A DNA stretch of 64,000 nt from Cherax quadricarinatus. Taxonomy: Eukaryota; Arthropoda; Malacostraca; Decapoda; Parastacidae. Both the position numbers and the translations under genes were made by a program. Location: NCBI RefSeq assembly GCF_038502225.1, contig NC_091293.1:16697552-16761551 (forward strand). The letters are read 5' to 3'. The notes below the pieces were generated by a model. It had not been told where the DNA came from, did no database searches, and worked only from the letters and a program-made list of their open reading frames with translations. Position 1 is the stretch's first letter. The number at the start of each line of letters is the position of its first letter. Below, piece by piece: positions 18,801 to 31,774 of this stretch.

Positions 18801-21800
18801 TCCCTCCCCCGTCTTATTACTGGCACTGAAGCACTCCCTCCCGTCTTATTACTGGCACTGAAGCACTCCCTCCCCCGTCTTATTACTGGCACTGAAACAC
18901 TCCCTCCCCCGTCTTATTACTGGCACTGAAGCACTCCCTCCCCCGTCTTATTACTGGCACTGAAGCACTCCCTCCCCCGTCTTATTACTGGCACTGAAGC
19001 AATCCCTCCACCGTCTTATTACTGACACTGAAGCACTCCCTCCCCGTCTTATTACTGGCACTGAAGGACTCCCTCCCCGTCTTATTACTGGCATTGAAGC
19101 ACTCCCTCCCCCATCTTATTACTGGCACTGAAACACTCCCTCTCCCCGTCTTATTACTGGCACTGAAGCACTCCCTCCCCCGTCTTATTACTGGCACTGA
19201 AGCACTCGCTCCCCCGTCTTATTACTGGCACTGAAGCACTCCCTCCCCCGTCTTATTACTGGCACTGAAGCACTCCCTCCCCCCGTGTTATTACTGGCAC
19301 TGAAGCACTCTCTCCCCCGTCTTTATACTGGCACTGAAGCACTCTCTCCCCCGTCTTAATACTGGCCCTGAAGCACTCCCTCCCCCGTCTTATTACTGGC
19401 ACTAAAGCACTCCCTCCCCCGTCTTATTACTGGCAGTGAAGCACTCCCTCCCCCGTCTTATTACTGGCACTATAGCACTCCCTCCCCCGTCTTATTGCTG
19501 GCACTGAAGCACTCCCTCCCCGTCTTATTACTGGCAAAGAAGCACTCCCTTCCCGTCTTATTACTGGCACTGAAGCACTCTCTTCCCGGTCTTATTACTG
19601 GCACTGAAGCACTCCCTCCCCATCTTACTACTGGCGCTGAAGCACTCCCTCCCCCGTCTTATAACTGGCACTTAAGCACTCCCTCCCCGTCTTATTACTG
19701 GCACTGAAGCACTCCCTCCCCCGTCCTATTACTGGCACTGAAGCACTCCCTCCCCCGTCTTATTACTGGCACTGAAGCACTCCCTCCGCCGTCTTATTAC
19801 TGGCACTGACGCACTCCCTCCCCCGTCTTTATACTGGCACAGAAGCACTCCCTCCCCTGTCTAATTACTGACCCTGAAGCACTCCCTCCCCCGTCTTATT
19901 ACTGGCACTGAAGCACTCCCTCCCCCGTCTTATTACTGGAACTGATGCACTCCCTCCCCCGTCTTATTACTGGCACTGAAGCACTCCCTCCCCCGTCTTT
20001 ATACTGGCACAGAAGCACTCCCTCCCCCGTCTTATTAGTGACCCTGAAGCACTCCCTCCCCCGTCTTATTACTGGCACTGAAGCACTCCTTCCCCCGTCT
20101 TATTACTGGAACTGATGCACTCCCTCCCCCGTCTTATTACTGACCCTGAAGCACTCCCTCCCCCGTCTTATTACTGGCACTGAAGCACTCCTTCCCCCGT
20201 CTTATTACTGACCCTGAAGCACTCCCTCCCCCGTCTTATTACTGGCACTGAAGCACTCCTTCCCCCGTCTTATTACTGGCACTGAAGCACTCCCTCGCAC
20301 GTCTTATTACTGGCACTGAAGCACTCTTTCCCCCGTCTTATTACTGGCACTGAAGCACTCCTTCCCCCGTCTTATTACTGGCACTGAAGCACTCCCTCGC
20401 ACGTCTTATTACTGGCACTGAAGCACTCCCTCCCCCGTCTTATTACTGGCACTGAAGCACTCCCTCCCCCGTCTTTATACTGGCACAGAAGCACTCCCTC
20501 CCCCGTCTTATTACTGACCCTGAAGCACTCCCTCCCCCGTCTTATTACTGGCACTGAAGCACTCCCTCCCCGTCTTATTACTGGAACTGATGCACTCCCT
20601 CCCCCGTCTTATTACTGGCACTGAAGCACTCCCTCCCCCGTCTTTATACTGGCACAGAAGCACTCCCTCCCCCGTCTTATTACTGGCACTGAAGCACTCC
20701 TTCCCCCGTCTTATTACTGGAACTGATGCACTCCCTCCCCCGTCTTATTACTGACCCTGAAGCACTCCCTCCCCCGTCTTATTACTGGCACTGAAGCACT
20801 CCCTCCCCGTCTTATTACTGGAACTGATGCACTCCCTCCCCGTCTTATTACTGGCACTGAAGCACTCCCTCCCCGTCTTATTACTGGCACTGAAGCACTC
20901 CTTCCCCCGTCTTATTACTGGCACTGAAGCACTCCCTCGCACGTCTTATTACTGGCACTGAAGCACTCTTTCCCCCGTCTTATTACTGGCACTGATGCAC
21001 TCCTTCCCCCGTCTTATTACTGGCACTGAAGCACTCCCTCCTCCGTCTTATTACTGGCACTGAAGCACTCCCTCGCACGTCTTATTACTGGCACTGAAGC
21101 ACTCCCTCCTCCGTCTTCTTTCTGGGACTGAAGCACTCCCTCCCCCCGTTTTATTACTGGCACTGAAGCACTCCCTCCTCCGTCTTATTACTGGCACTGA
21201 AGCACTCCCTCCCCCGTCTTATTACTGGCACTGAAGCACTCCCTCCCCCCGTTTTATTACTGGCACTGAAGCACTCCCTCCTCCGTCTTCTTACTGGCAC
21301 TGAAGCACTCCCTCCCCCGGTCTTATTACTGGCACTGAAGCACTCCCTCCTCCGTCTTCTTACTGGCACTGAAGCACTCCATCCCCCCGTTTTATTACTG
21401 GCACTGAAGCACTCCCTCTCCCCGTCTTATTACTGGCACTGAAGCACTCCCTCCCCGCCTTATTACTGGCACTGAAGCACTCCCTCCCCCGTCTTATTAC
21501 TGGCACTGAAGCACTCCCTCCCCCGCCTTATTACTGGCACTGAAGCACTCCCTCTCCCGTCTTATTACTGGCACTGATGCACTCCCTCCCCCGCCTTATT
21601 ACTGGCACTGAAGCACTCCCTCCCCGTCTTATTACTGGCACTGAAGCACTCCCTCCCCCGCCTTATTACTGGCACTGAAGCACTCCCTCCCCGTCTTATT
21701 ACTAACACTGAAGCACTCCCTCCCCGTCTTATTAATGGCACTGAAGCACTCCCTCCCCGTCTTATTACTGGCACTGAAGCACTCCCTCCCCCGCCTTATT

Positions 21801-24800
21801 ACTGGCACTGAAGCACTCCCTCCCCGTCTTATTACTGGCACTGAAGCACTCCCTCCCCGTCTTATTACTGGCACTGAAGCACTCCCTCCCCGTCTTATTA
21901 CTGGCACTGAAGCACTCCCTCCCCGCCTTATTACTGGCACTGAAGCATTCTTTCCCCCGTCTTATTACTGGCACTGAAGCACTCCCTCCCCCGTCTTATT
22001 ACTGGCACTGAAGCACTCCCTCCCCAGTCTTATTACTGGCACTGAAGCACTCCCTCCCCGTCTTATTACTGGCACTGAAGCACTCCCTCCCCGCCTTATT
22101 ACTGGCACTGAAGCATTCTTTCCCCCGTCTTATTACTGGCACTGAAGCACTCCCTCCCCCGTCTTATTACTGGCACTGAAGCACTCCCTCCCCAGTCTTA
22201 TTACTGGCACTGAAGCACTCCCTCCGCGTCTTATTACTGGCACTGAAGCACTCCCTCCCCGTCTTATTACTGGCACTGAAGCACTCCCTCCGCGTCTTAT
22301 TACTGGCACTGAAGCACTCCCTCCCCCGTCTTATTACTGGCACTGAAGCACTCCCTCCCCCGTCTTATTACTGGCACTGAAGCACTCCCTCCCCGTCTTA
22401 TTACTGGCACTGAAGCACTCTCTCCGCGTCTTATTACTGGCACTGAAGCACTCCCTCTCCCCGTCTTATTACTGGCACTGAAGCACTCCCTCCGCGTCTT
22501 ATTACTGGCACTGAAGCACTCCCTCCCCGTCTTATTACTGGCACTGAAGCACTCCCTCCCCCGTCTTATTACTGGCACTGAAGCACTCCCTCCCCCGTCT
22601 TATTACTGACACTGAAGCACTCTCTCCCCGTCATATTACTGACACTGAAGCACTCCCTCCCCAGTCTTATTACTGGCACTGAAGCACTCCCTCCCCGTCT
22701 TGTTACTGGCACTGAAGCACTCCCTCCCCCGTCTTATTACTGGCACTGAAGCACTCCCTCCCCGTCTTATTACTGGCACTGAAGCACTCCCTCCCCGTCT
22801 TATTACTGGCACTGAAGCACTCCCTCCCCGTCTTATTACTGGCACTGAAGCACTCCCTCCCCCGTCTTATTACTGGCACTGAAGCACTCCCTCCCCGTCT
22901 TATTATTGGCACTGAAGCACTCCCTCCCCGTCTTATTACTGACACTGAAGCACTCCCTCCCCGTCTTATTACTGACACTGAAGCACTCCCTCCTCCGTCT
23001 TATTACTGGCACTGAAGCACTCCCTCCCCCGTCTTATTACTGACACTGAAGCACTCCCTCCCCGTCTTATTACTGACACTAAAGCACTCCCTCCCCGTCT
23101 TATTACTGACACTGAAGCACTCCCTCCCCCGTCTTATTACTGGCACTGAAGCACTCCCTCCCCCGTCTTATTACTGGCACTGAAGCACTCCCTCCCCGTC
23201 TTATTACTGACACTGAAGCACTCCCTCCCCGTCTTATTACTGACACTGAAGCACTCCCTCCCCCGTCTTATTACTGGCACTGAAGCACTCCCTCCCCCGT
23301 CTTATTACTGACACTGAAGCACTCCCTCCCCCGTCTTATTACTGACACTGAAGCACTCCCTCCCCCGTCTTATTACTGGCACTGAAGCACTCCCTCCCCC
23401 GTCTTATTACTGACACTTAAGCACTCCATCCCCGTCTTATTACTGGCACTGAAGGACTCCCTCCCCCGTCTTATTACTGACACTGAAGCACTCCCTCCCC
23501 CGACTTATTACTGGCACTGAAGCACTCCCTCCCCCGTCTTATTACTGACACTGAAGCACTCCCTCCCCCGTCTTATTACTGACACTGAAGCACTCCATCC
23601 CCGTCTTATTACTGGCACTGAAGCACTCCCTCCCCCGTCTTATTACTGACACTGAAGCACTCCCTCCCCCGCCTTATTACTGGCACTGAAGCACTCCCTC
23701 CCCCGTCTTATTACTGACACTGAAGCACTCCATCCCCGTCTTATTACTGGCACTGAAGCACTCCCTCCCCTCTTATTACTGGCACTGAAGCACTCCCTCC
23801 CCGTCTTATTACTGGCACTGAAGCACTCCCTCCCGTCTTATTACTGGCACTGAAGCACTCCATCCCCGTCTTATTACTGGCACTGAAGCACTCCCTCCCC
23901 CGTCTTATTACTGGCACTGAAGCACTCCCTCCCCGTCTTATTACTGGCACTGAAGCACTCCCTCCCCGTCTTATTACTGACACTGAAGCACTCCCTCCCC
24001 CGTCTTATTACTGACACTGAAGCACTCCCTCCCCGTCTTATTACTGACACTGAAGCACTCCCTCCCCGTCTTATTACTGGCACTGAAGCACTCCCTCCCC
24101 CGTCTTATTACTGACACTGAAGCACTCCCTCCCCCGTCTTATTACTGACACTGAAGCATTCCCTCCCCCGTCTTTTTACTGGCACTGAAGCACTCCCTCC
24201 CCCGTCTTATTACTGACACTGAAGCACTCCCTCCCCCGTCTTATTACTGACACTGAAGCACTCCCTCCCCCGTCTTATTACTGACACTGAAGCACTCCCT
24301 CCCCCGTCTTATTACTGACACTGAAGCACTCCCTCCCCGTCTTATTACTGACACTGAAGCACTCCCTCCCCGTCTTATTACTGGCACTGAAGCACTCTCT
24401 CCCCGTCTTATTACTGACACTGAAGCACTCTCTCCCCGTCTTATTACTGACACTGAAGCACTCTCTCCCCGTCTTATTACTGACACTGAAGCACTCCCTC
24501 CCCGTCTTATTACTGACACTGAAGCACTCTCTCCCCGTCTTATTACTGACACTGAAGCACTCCCTCCCCGTCTTATTACTGGCACTGAAGCACTCCCTCC
24601 CCGTCTTATTACTGGCACTGAAGCACTCCCTCCTCCGTCTTATTACTGGCACTGAAGCACTCCCTCCCCCGTCTTATTACTGACACTGAAGCACTCCCTC
24701 CCCGTCTTATTACTGACACTGAAGCACTCCCTCCCCGTCTTATTACTGACACTGAAGCACTCCCTCCCCCGTCTTATTACTGGCACTGAAGCACTCCCTC

Positions 24801-27800
24801 CCCCGTCTTATTACTGGCACTGAAGCACTCCCTCCCCGTCTTATTACTGACACTGAAGCACTCCCTCCCCCGTCTTATTACTGACACTGAAGCACTCCCT
24901 CCCCCGTCTTATTACTGGCACTGAAGCACTCCCTCCCCCGTCTTATTACTGACACTGAAGCACTCCCTCCCCCGTCTTATTACTGACACTGAAGCACTCC
25001 CTCCCCCGTCTTATTACTGGCACTGAAGCACTCCCTCCCCCGTCTTATTACTGACACTTAAGCACTCCATCCCCGTCTTATTACTGGCACTGAAGGACTC
25101 CCTCCCCCGTCTTATTACTGACACTGAAGCACTCCCTCCCCCGACTTATTACTGGCACTGAAGCACTCCCTCCCCCGTCTTATTACTGGCACTGAAGCAC
25201 TCCCTCCCCCGTCTTATTACTGACACTGAAGCACTCCATCCCCGTCTTATTACTGGCACTGAAGCACTCCCTCCCCCGTCTTATTACTGACACTGAAGCA
25301 CTCCCTCCCCCGCCTTATTACTGGCACTGAAGCACTCCCTCCCCCGTCTTATTACTGACACTGAAGCACTCCATCCCCGTCTTATTACTGGCACTGAAGC
25401 ACTCCCTCCCCTCTTATTACTGGCACTGAAGCACTCCCTCCCCGTCTTATTACTGGCACTGAAGCACTCCCTCCCGTCTTATTACTGGCACTGAAGCACT
25501 CCATCCCCGTCTTATTACTGGCACTGAAGCACTCCCTCCCCCGTCTTATTACTGGCACTGAAGCACTCCCTCCCCGTCTTATTACTGGCACTGAAGCACT
25601 CCCTCCCCGTCTTATTACTGACACTGAAGCACTCCCTCCCCCGTCTTATTACTGACACTGAAGCACTCCCTCCCCGTCTTATTACTGACACTGAAGCACT
25701 CCCTCCCCGTCTTATTACTGGCACTGAAGCACTCCCTCCCCCGTCTTATTACTGACACTGAAGCACTCCCTCCCCCGTCTTATTACTGACACTGAAGCAT
25801 TCCCTCCCCCGTCTTTTTACTGGCACTGAAGCACTCCCTCCCCCGTCTTATTACTGACACTGAAGCACTCCCTCCCCCGTCTTATTACTGACACTGAAGC
25901 AGTCCCTCCCCCGTCTTATTACTGACACTGAAGCACTCCCTCCCCCGTCTTATTACTGACACTGAAGCACTCCCTCCCCGTCTTATTACTGACACTGAAG
26001 CACTCCCTCCCCGTCTTATTACTGGCACTGAAGCACTCTCTCCCCGTCTTATTACTGACACTGAAGCACTCTCTCCCCGTCTTATTACTGACACTGAAGC
26101 ACTCTCTCCCCGTCTTATTACTGACACTGAAGCACTCCCTCCCCGTCTTATTACTGACACTGAAGCACTCTCTCCCCGTCTTATTACTGACACTGAAGCA
26201 CTCCCTCCCCGTCTTATTACTGGCACTGAAGCACTCCCTCCCCGTCTTATTACTGGCACTGAAGCACTCCCTCCCCGTCTTATTACTGGCACTGAAGCAC
26301 TCCCTCCCCCGTCTTATTACTGACACTGAAGCACTCCCTCCCCGTCTTATTACTGACTCTGAAGCACTCTCTCCCCGTCTTATTACTGACACTGAAGCAC
26401 TCCCTCCCCCGTCTTATTACTGGCACTGAAGCACTCCCTCCCCGTCTTATTACTGACACTGAAGCACTCCCTCCCCCGTCTTATTACTGGCACTGAAGCA
26501 CTCCCTCCCCGTCTTATTACTGGCACTGAAGCACTCCCTCCCCGTCTTATTACTGGCACTGAAGCACTCCATCCCCGTCTTATTACTGGCACTGAAGCAC
26601 TCCATCCCCGTCTTATTACTGGCACTGAAGCACTCCCTCCCCGTCTTATTACTGACACTGAAGCACTCCATCCCCGTCTTATTACTGGCACTGAAGCACT
26701 CCCTCCCCCGTCTTATTACTGGCACTGAAGCACTCCCTCCCCCGTCTTATTACTGGCACTGAAGCACTCCCTCCCCCGTCTTATTACTGACACTGAAGCA
26801 CTCCCTCCCCCGTCTTATTACTGGCACTGAAGCACTCCCTCCCCGTCTTATTACTGGCACTGAAGCACTCCCTCCCCGTCTTATTACTGACACTGAAGCA
26901 CTCCCTCCCCCGTCTTATTACTGACACTGAAGCACTCCCTCCCCGTCTTATTACTGACACTGAAGCACTCCCTCCCCGTCTTATTACTGGCACTGAAGCA
27001 CTCCCTCCCCCGTCTTATTACTGACACTGAAGCACTCCCTCCCCGTCTTATTACTGACACTGAAGCACTCCATCCCCGTCTTATTACTGGCACTGAAGCA
27101 CTCCCTCCCCCGTCTTATTACTGGCACTGAAGCACTCCCTCCCCGTCTTATTACTGGCACTGAAGCACTCCCTCCCCGTCTTATTACTGACACTGAAGCA
27201 CTCCCTCCCCCGTCTTATTACTGACACTGAAGCACTCCCTCCCCGTCTTATTACTGACACTGAAGCACTCCCTCCCCGTCTTATTACTGGCACTGAAGCA
27301 CTCCCTCCCCCGTCTTATTACTGACACTGAAGCACTCCCTCCCCCGTCTTATTACTGACACTGAAGCATTCCCTCCCCCGTCTTTTTACTGGCACTGAAG
27401 CACTCCCTCCCCCGTCTTATTACTGACACTGAAACACTCCCTCCCCCGTCTTATTACTGACACTGAAGCACTCCCTCCCCCGTCTTATTACTGACACTGA
27501 AGCACTCCCTCCCCCGTCTTATTACTGACACTGAAGCACTCCCTCCCCGTCTTATTACTGACACTGAAGCACTCCCTCCCCGTCTTATTACTGGCACTGA
27601 AGCACTCTCTCCCCGTCTTATTACTGACACTGAAGCAGTCTCTCCCCGTCTTATTACTGACACTGAAGCACTCTCTCCCCGTCTTATTACTGACACTGAA
27701 GCACTCCCTCCCCGTCTTATTACTGACACTGAAGCACTCTCTCCCCGTCTTATTACTGACACTGAAGCACTCCCTCCCCGTCTTATTACTGGCACTGAAG

Positions 27801-30020
27801 CACTCCCTCCCCGTCTTATTACTGGCACTGAAGCACTCCCTCCCCGTCTTATTACTGGCACTGAAGCACTCCCTCCCCCGTCTTATTACTGACACTGAAG
27901 CACTCCCTCCCCGTCTTATTACTGACTCTGAAGCACTCTCTCCCCGTCTTATTACTGACACTGAAGCACTCCCTCCCCCGTCTTATTACTGGCACTGAAG
28001 CACTCCCTCCCCGTCTTATTACTGACACTGAAGCACTCCCTCCCCCGTCTTATTACTGGCACTGAAGCACTCCCTCCCCGTCTTATTACTGGCACTGAAG
28101 CACTCCCTCCCCGTCTTATTACTGGCACTGAAGCACTCCATCCCCGTCTTATTACTGGCACTGAAGCACTCCATCCCCGTCTTATTACTGGCACTGAAGC
28201 ACTCCCTCCCCGTCTTATTACTGACACTGAAGCACTCCATCCCCGTCTTATTACTGGCACTGAAGCACTCCCTCCCCCGTCTTATTACTGGCACTGAAGC
28301 ACTCCCTCCCCCGTCTTATTACTGGCACTGAAGCACTCCCTCCCCCGTCTTATTACTGACACTGAAGCACTCCCTCCCCCGTCTTATTACTGACACTGAA
28401 GCACTCCCTCCCCCGTCTTATTACTGACACTGAAGCACTCCCTCCCCGTCTTATTACTGGCACTGAAGCACTCCCTCGCCTCGTCTGATTACTGGCACTG
28501 AAGCACTCCCTCTCCCCGTCTTATTACTGGCACTGAAGCACTCCCTCTCCCCGTCTTATTACTGGCACTGAAGCACTCCCTCTCCCCGTCTTATTACTGG
28601 CACTTAAGCACTCCCTCCCCAGTCTTATTACTGGCACTGAAGGACTCCCTCTCCCCGTCTTATTACTGGCACTGAAGCACTCCCTCTCCTCCTCTTATTA
28701 CTGGCACTGAAGCACTCCCTCTCCCCGTCTTATTACTGGCACTGAAGCACTCCCTCCCCAGTCTTATTACTGGCACTGAAGCACTCCCTCCCGTCTTATT
28801 ACTGGCACTGAAGCACTCCCTCCCGTCTTATTACTGGCACTGAAGCACTCCCTCCCGTCTTATTACTGGCACTGAAGCACTCCCTCCCGTCTTATTACTG
28901 GCACTGAAGCACTCCCTCCCGTCTTATTACTGGCACTGAAGCACTCCCTCCCGTCTTATTACTGGCACTGAAGCACTCCCTCCTGTCTTATTACTGACAC
29001 TGAAGCACTCTCTCCCCGTCTTATTACTGGCACTGAAGCACTCCCTCCCGTCTTATTACTGGCACTGAAGCACTCCCTCCCGTCTTATTACTGGCACTGA
29101 AGCACTCCCTCCCGTCTTATTACTGGCACTGAAGCACTCCCTCCCGTCTTATTACTGACACTGAAGCACTCTCTCCCCGTCTTATTACTGGCACTGAAGC
29201 ACTCCCTCCCGTCTTATTACTGGCACTGAAGCACTCCCTCCCGTCTTATTACTGGCACTGAAGCACTCTCTCCCCGTCTTATTACTGGCACTGAAGCACT
29301 CCCTCCCGTCTTATTACTGGCACTGAAGCACTCCCTCTCCCCGTCTTATTACTGGCACTGAAGCACTCCCTCCCGTCTTATTACTGACACTGAAGCACTC
29401 TCTCCCCGTCTTATTACTGGCACTGAAGCACTCCCTCCCAGTCTTATTACTGGCACTGAAGCACTCCCTCTCCCCGTCTTATTACTGGCACTGAAGCACT
29501 CCCTCCCGTCTTATTACTGGCACTGAAGCACTCCCTCCCGTCTTATTACTGGCACTGAAGCACTCCCTCTCCCCGTCTTATTACTGGCACTGAAGCACTC
29601 CCTCCCCCCCGTCCTATTACTGGCACTGATGCACTCCGTCCCGTCTTATTACTGGCACTGAAGCACTCCCTCTCGTTTTATTACTGGCACTGAAGCACTC
29701 CCTTCCCTCTTCTTATTACTGGCACTGAAGCACTCCCTCACGTCTTATTACTGGCACTGAAGAATTCCCTCATGTGTTATTACTGGCACTGAAGCACTCC
29801 CTCACTTATTACTGGCACTTAAGCCCTCCCTCAGGCCTTATTACTGGCACTGACGCACTCCTTCCCTCCCGTCTTATTACTGGCACTGAAGCACCCCCTT
29901 CCTCACGTCTTATTACTGGCCCTGAAGCAGTCCGTCCCTCCCTTCCGTCTTATTAGTGGCACTGAAGCACTCCCTCACGTCTTATTACTGGCACTGAAGC
30001 ATTCCCTCCCGTCCTATTAA
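15801..30020. repeat. 34-bp megasatellite, about 420 copies
   Basis: A 14.2-kb array whose unit begins TTATTACTGGCACTGAAG and ends in CACTCCCTCC plus a C-run and CGTC. Unit length varies between about 31 and 36 bp because the C-run changes. Common variants are GGCACTG/GACACTG/GGAACTG and CCCTCC/CTCTCC/CCATCC. Because 34 is not a multiple of 3, minus-strand frames cycle through all three phases and give spurious serine/arginine-rich ORFs. A TTTATTACTGG seed occurs just outside at 15760. The right end (29580-30020) is degenerate. No gene. Confidence 0.98.
23010..28294. repeat. Higher-order repeats of about 1641 and 1569 bp within the megasatellite
   Basis: Long runs of variant units recur in the same order at fixed offsets. 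23744-24618 is matched by the segment 1641 bp to the right, and 25885-26691 by the segment 1569 bp to the right. The rare unit with CTTTTTACTGG marks all three copies (near 24173, 25814 and 27383). A shorter 300-bp period occurs at 26784-27293. Confidence 0.85.
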
Positions 30021-30111
30021 ATTTCAGCTTCCCAGGTCTGACAAGTGCTTGTCTCAACTAGGATGATCTAATTTGGTATTAATCCTGTCTTACGTGCTAG
30101 TTGTTGATTGT

Positions 30112-30112
<1 letters not shown>

Positions 30113-30150
<38 letters not shown>
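30113..30150. repeat. GA microsatellite
   Basis: About 19 uninterrupted AG dinucleotides. Confidence 0.97.
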
Positions 30151-30153
<3 letters not shown>

Positions 30154-30190
30154 AGGATGGAGGGAGGGAGGTCGACAAGACATTTTTGAA

Positions 30191-30528
30191 GTTACACTCT
30201 GGCTTGCACTACAGGACTCAACACTGATACTCACAAGTAACACTCTGGCCTCCACTGCAGGACATACTCACCACTGGTACTCACAATACTCTGGCCCGCA
30301 CTGCAGGACACAGTCATCACTGGTACTCACAGGTAACACTGGCCTACACTGCAGGACACTCACCACTGGTTCTCACAAACAACACTTTGGTCTGCACTGC
30401 AGGACACTCACCACTGGTACTCACAAATAACTTTCTGGTCTGCACTGCAGGACACACTCACCACTGGTACTCACAAATAACTTTCTGGTCTGCACTGCAG
30501 GACACAATCACCACTGGTACTCACAAAT
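30191..30528. repeat. 50-bp minisatellite
   Basis: About seven copies of a ~50-bp unit containing GCACTGCAGGACAC, TCACCACTGGTACTCACA and CTTTCTGGTCT. The left copies are shorter and diverged; the last three are nearly identical. Confidence 0.9.
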
Positions 30529-31020
30529 CAGTACTAATCAATACCTTCGTGTATATCACCGGTGTTATGTACTCACAGGTATGTTATTAAGACACGGTAT
30601 ACGGTTTATGTCTTCTTACTGAGACAATGTTCCAGCCTCCAATGATTTCATCATCCACCTCTCAACAGAGCGCCACAAACCGCACACGGAGTTTTGTTTG
30701 TAAGAATATAAGAAAGTAGGAACACTGCAACAGGCCTACTGGCCCATACTGGGCACGTTCTTGTAAAATCCAAACCCATTAACAAAAATATTCACCCAAC
30801 CCATTCCCAATGCTACCCAAGCAATAAGCTTTGATACCTGTATAAAGAAAATTAGAAATGGATGAATAATAAGCTGAAACATCTTTCAGGGCAGAAGAAA
30901 GTAATTTACAGACACATCAGGAGAGGTGAGGGTCATCTTATAAATGAGTATATTCATATTCAGGTAAGAAGACTTCACTAGTGAGTAATGAGTAAGAGAA
31001 GCAATGCAGTAAGTACTCAC
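30529..31020 (-). other. Presumed intron downstream of the NDRG-like exon, with a CR1 fragment
   Basis: Non-coding. About 30701-30830 (minus strand) is a diverged copy of the CR1 3' UTR: on the plus strand it has AGGAACACTGCAACAGGCC and TACTGGCCCAT, as at 5651-5872. Nothing else is recognised. The bases at 31011-31020 form the splice donor of the neighbouring exon. Confidence 0.6.
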
Positions 31021-31138
31021 TCGTTGGGCAGGTCCGGGGCGCCGTCCTCCTGGCCGGGTATGTCGACGTGAATGAAGACCGAGCGGTCCTTGGTCTCCTT
31101 CATCACCGGGTGCTCCACGAACTCCACCCACGACGAAT
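31021..31138 (-). CDS. NDRG-family (ZK1073.1/MESK2-like) protein, internal exon (downstream of the exon at 45113)
   Basis: 118-nt minus-strand exon between an acceptor CCCGTAG (after 31139) and a strong donor GTGAGTACT (31020 down). It starts with AT, which completes a codon begun by the C ending exon 45113-45176 (giving His), and ends in phase 2 with GA. Its 38 full codons include SSWVEFVEHPVM, RSVFIHVDIPGQEDGAP and DLPN. The pattern F-x5-P-V-M then F-x-HVD-x-PGQ-x-x-GAP-x-x-P is characteristic of the NDRG family, alpha/beta-hydrolase-fold proteins that generally lack the catalytic triad and act in stress, differentiation or vesicle-linked processes. GC-rich third positions set it apart from the AT-rich surroundings. 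The next coding part should lie left of 31021 but was not found. Confidence 0.88.
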
Positions 31139-31534
31139 CTACGGGAGACACTCGCACATTAGTACAGTCTCGTGCGTATGTACCGGGGAAGAGAGAGAGA
31201 CAAGCAATGTTCTTGTTGACGTACACTAGCGTGTCACTGTTTGTAAGTGTGAGGGCCAGGTAGACAAACATTACATCTTACCTTTGCAGCTTTCAAGGCA
31301 TGAAAGAAACCTTTGTAATGTCAGATCAGGATGTATGAAACCTCAGCCACCTTCGTAATGTCGGATTAAGATGTGTAATACTACATTAACTGGTTGGATT
31401 ATAGTTGTATTCATTAAGTGGGTCGCCAGATCATCCATACACTAACACCGTCATTACTTTGATTCTGTGAAGAGTAGATTAAACTCTCAGTGTTTATACA
31501 CACTGCGAAGTACACTAGAGAGATCGATATCTCT

Positions 31535-31655
31535 CGACTCACGAAATCGTAATGATACGATTGCAAACAAACCATATCACGGGTGGGGTTAGAACCCGCG
31601 ATCAGAGTCACAAAACTCCAGACCGTCGCGTTAGCCAATGGACCAGCTAGTTGGA
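31535..31655 (-). mobile_element. tRNA-derived SINE, minus copy
   Basis: Read on the minus strand: TGGCTAACGCGACGGTCTGG (A-box region), GGGTTCTAACCCC (B-box type, GGTTCNANYCC), then a body with TTTGCAATCGTATCATTACG and a GTGAGTC end. Related copies lie at 31660-31760 (+), 50708-50806 (-) and, diverged, 43705-43785 (+). The anticodon-arm region does not fold as a usable tRNA. Confidence 0.75.
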
Positions 31656-31659
31656 TGAA

Positions 31660-31760
31660 TCTTATTGTAGCTAGCTGACCCAGTGGCTAACGCGACGGTC
31701 TGGAGTTTTGTGACTGATCGCGGGTTCTAACCCCACCCGTGGTATGATTTGACCGACTAG
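31660..31760 (+). mobile_element. tRNA-derived SINE head, plus copy, inverted to its neighbour
   Basis: Carries TGGCTAACGCGACGGTCTGG and GGGTTCTAACCCC in the plus orientation, head to head with 31535-31655. The arms 31574-31637 and 31684-31745 are reverse complements apart from a 2-nt insertion and a few substitutions, with a 46-nt spacer. It is truncated before the SINE body. Confidence 0.75.
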
Positions 31761-31774
31761 CCACTAATCAGTCT

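Noticed and set aside
23010..28294. Assembly duplication as the cause of the 1641/1569-bp periods
   Set aside because: Not excluded, but the two offsets differ and small variants separate the copies (for example CGTCTTATTACTGACACTGAAAC versus GAAGC type changes), which argues against a simple assembler repeat.
15801..30020. Telomeric or rDNA spacer origin of the megasatellite
   Set aside because: No TTAGG-type repeats and no rRNA sequence anywhere in the window.
31574..31745. Functional tRNA genes
   Set aside because: A- and B-box-like motifs are present, but no complete cloverleaf with an anticodon arm and paired acceptor ends can be drawn; they are SINE heads.
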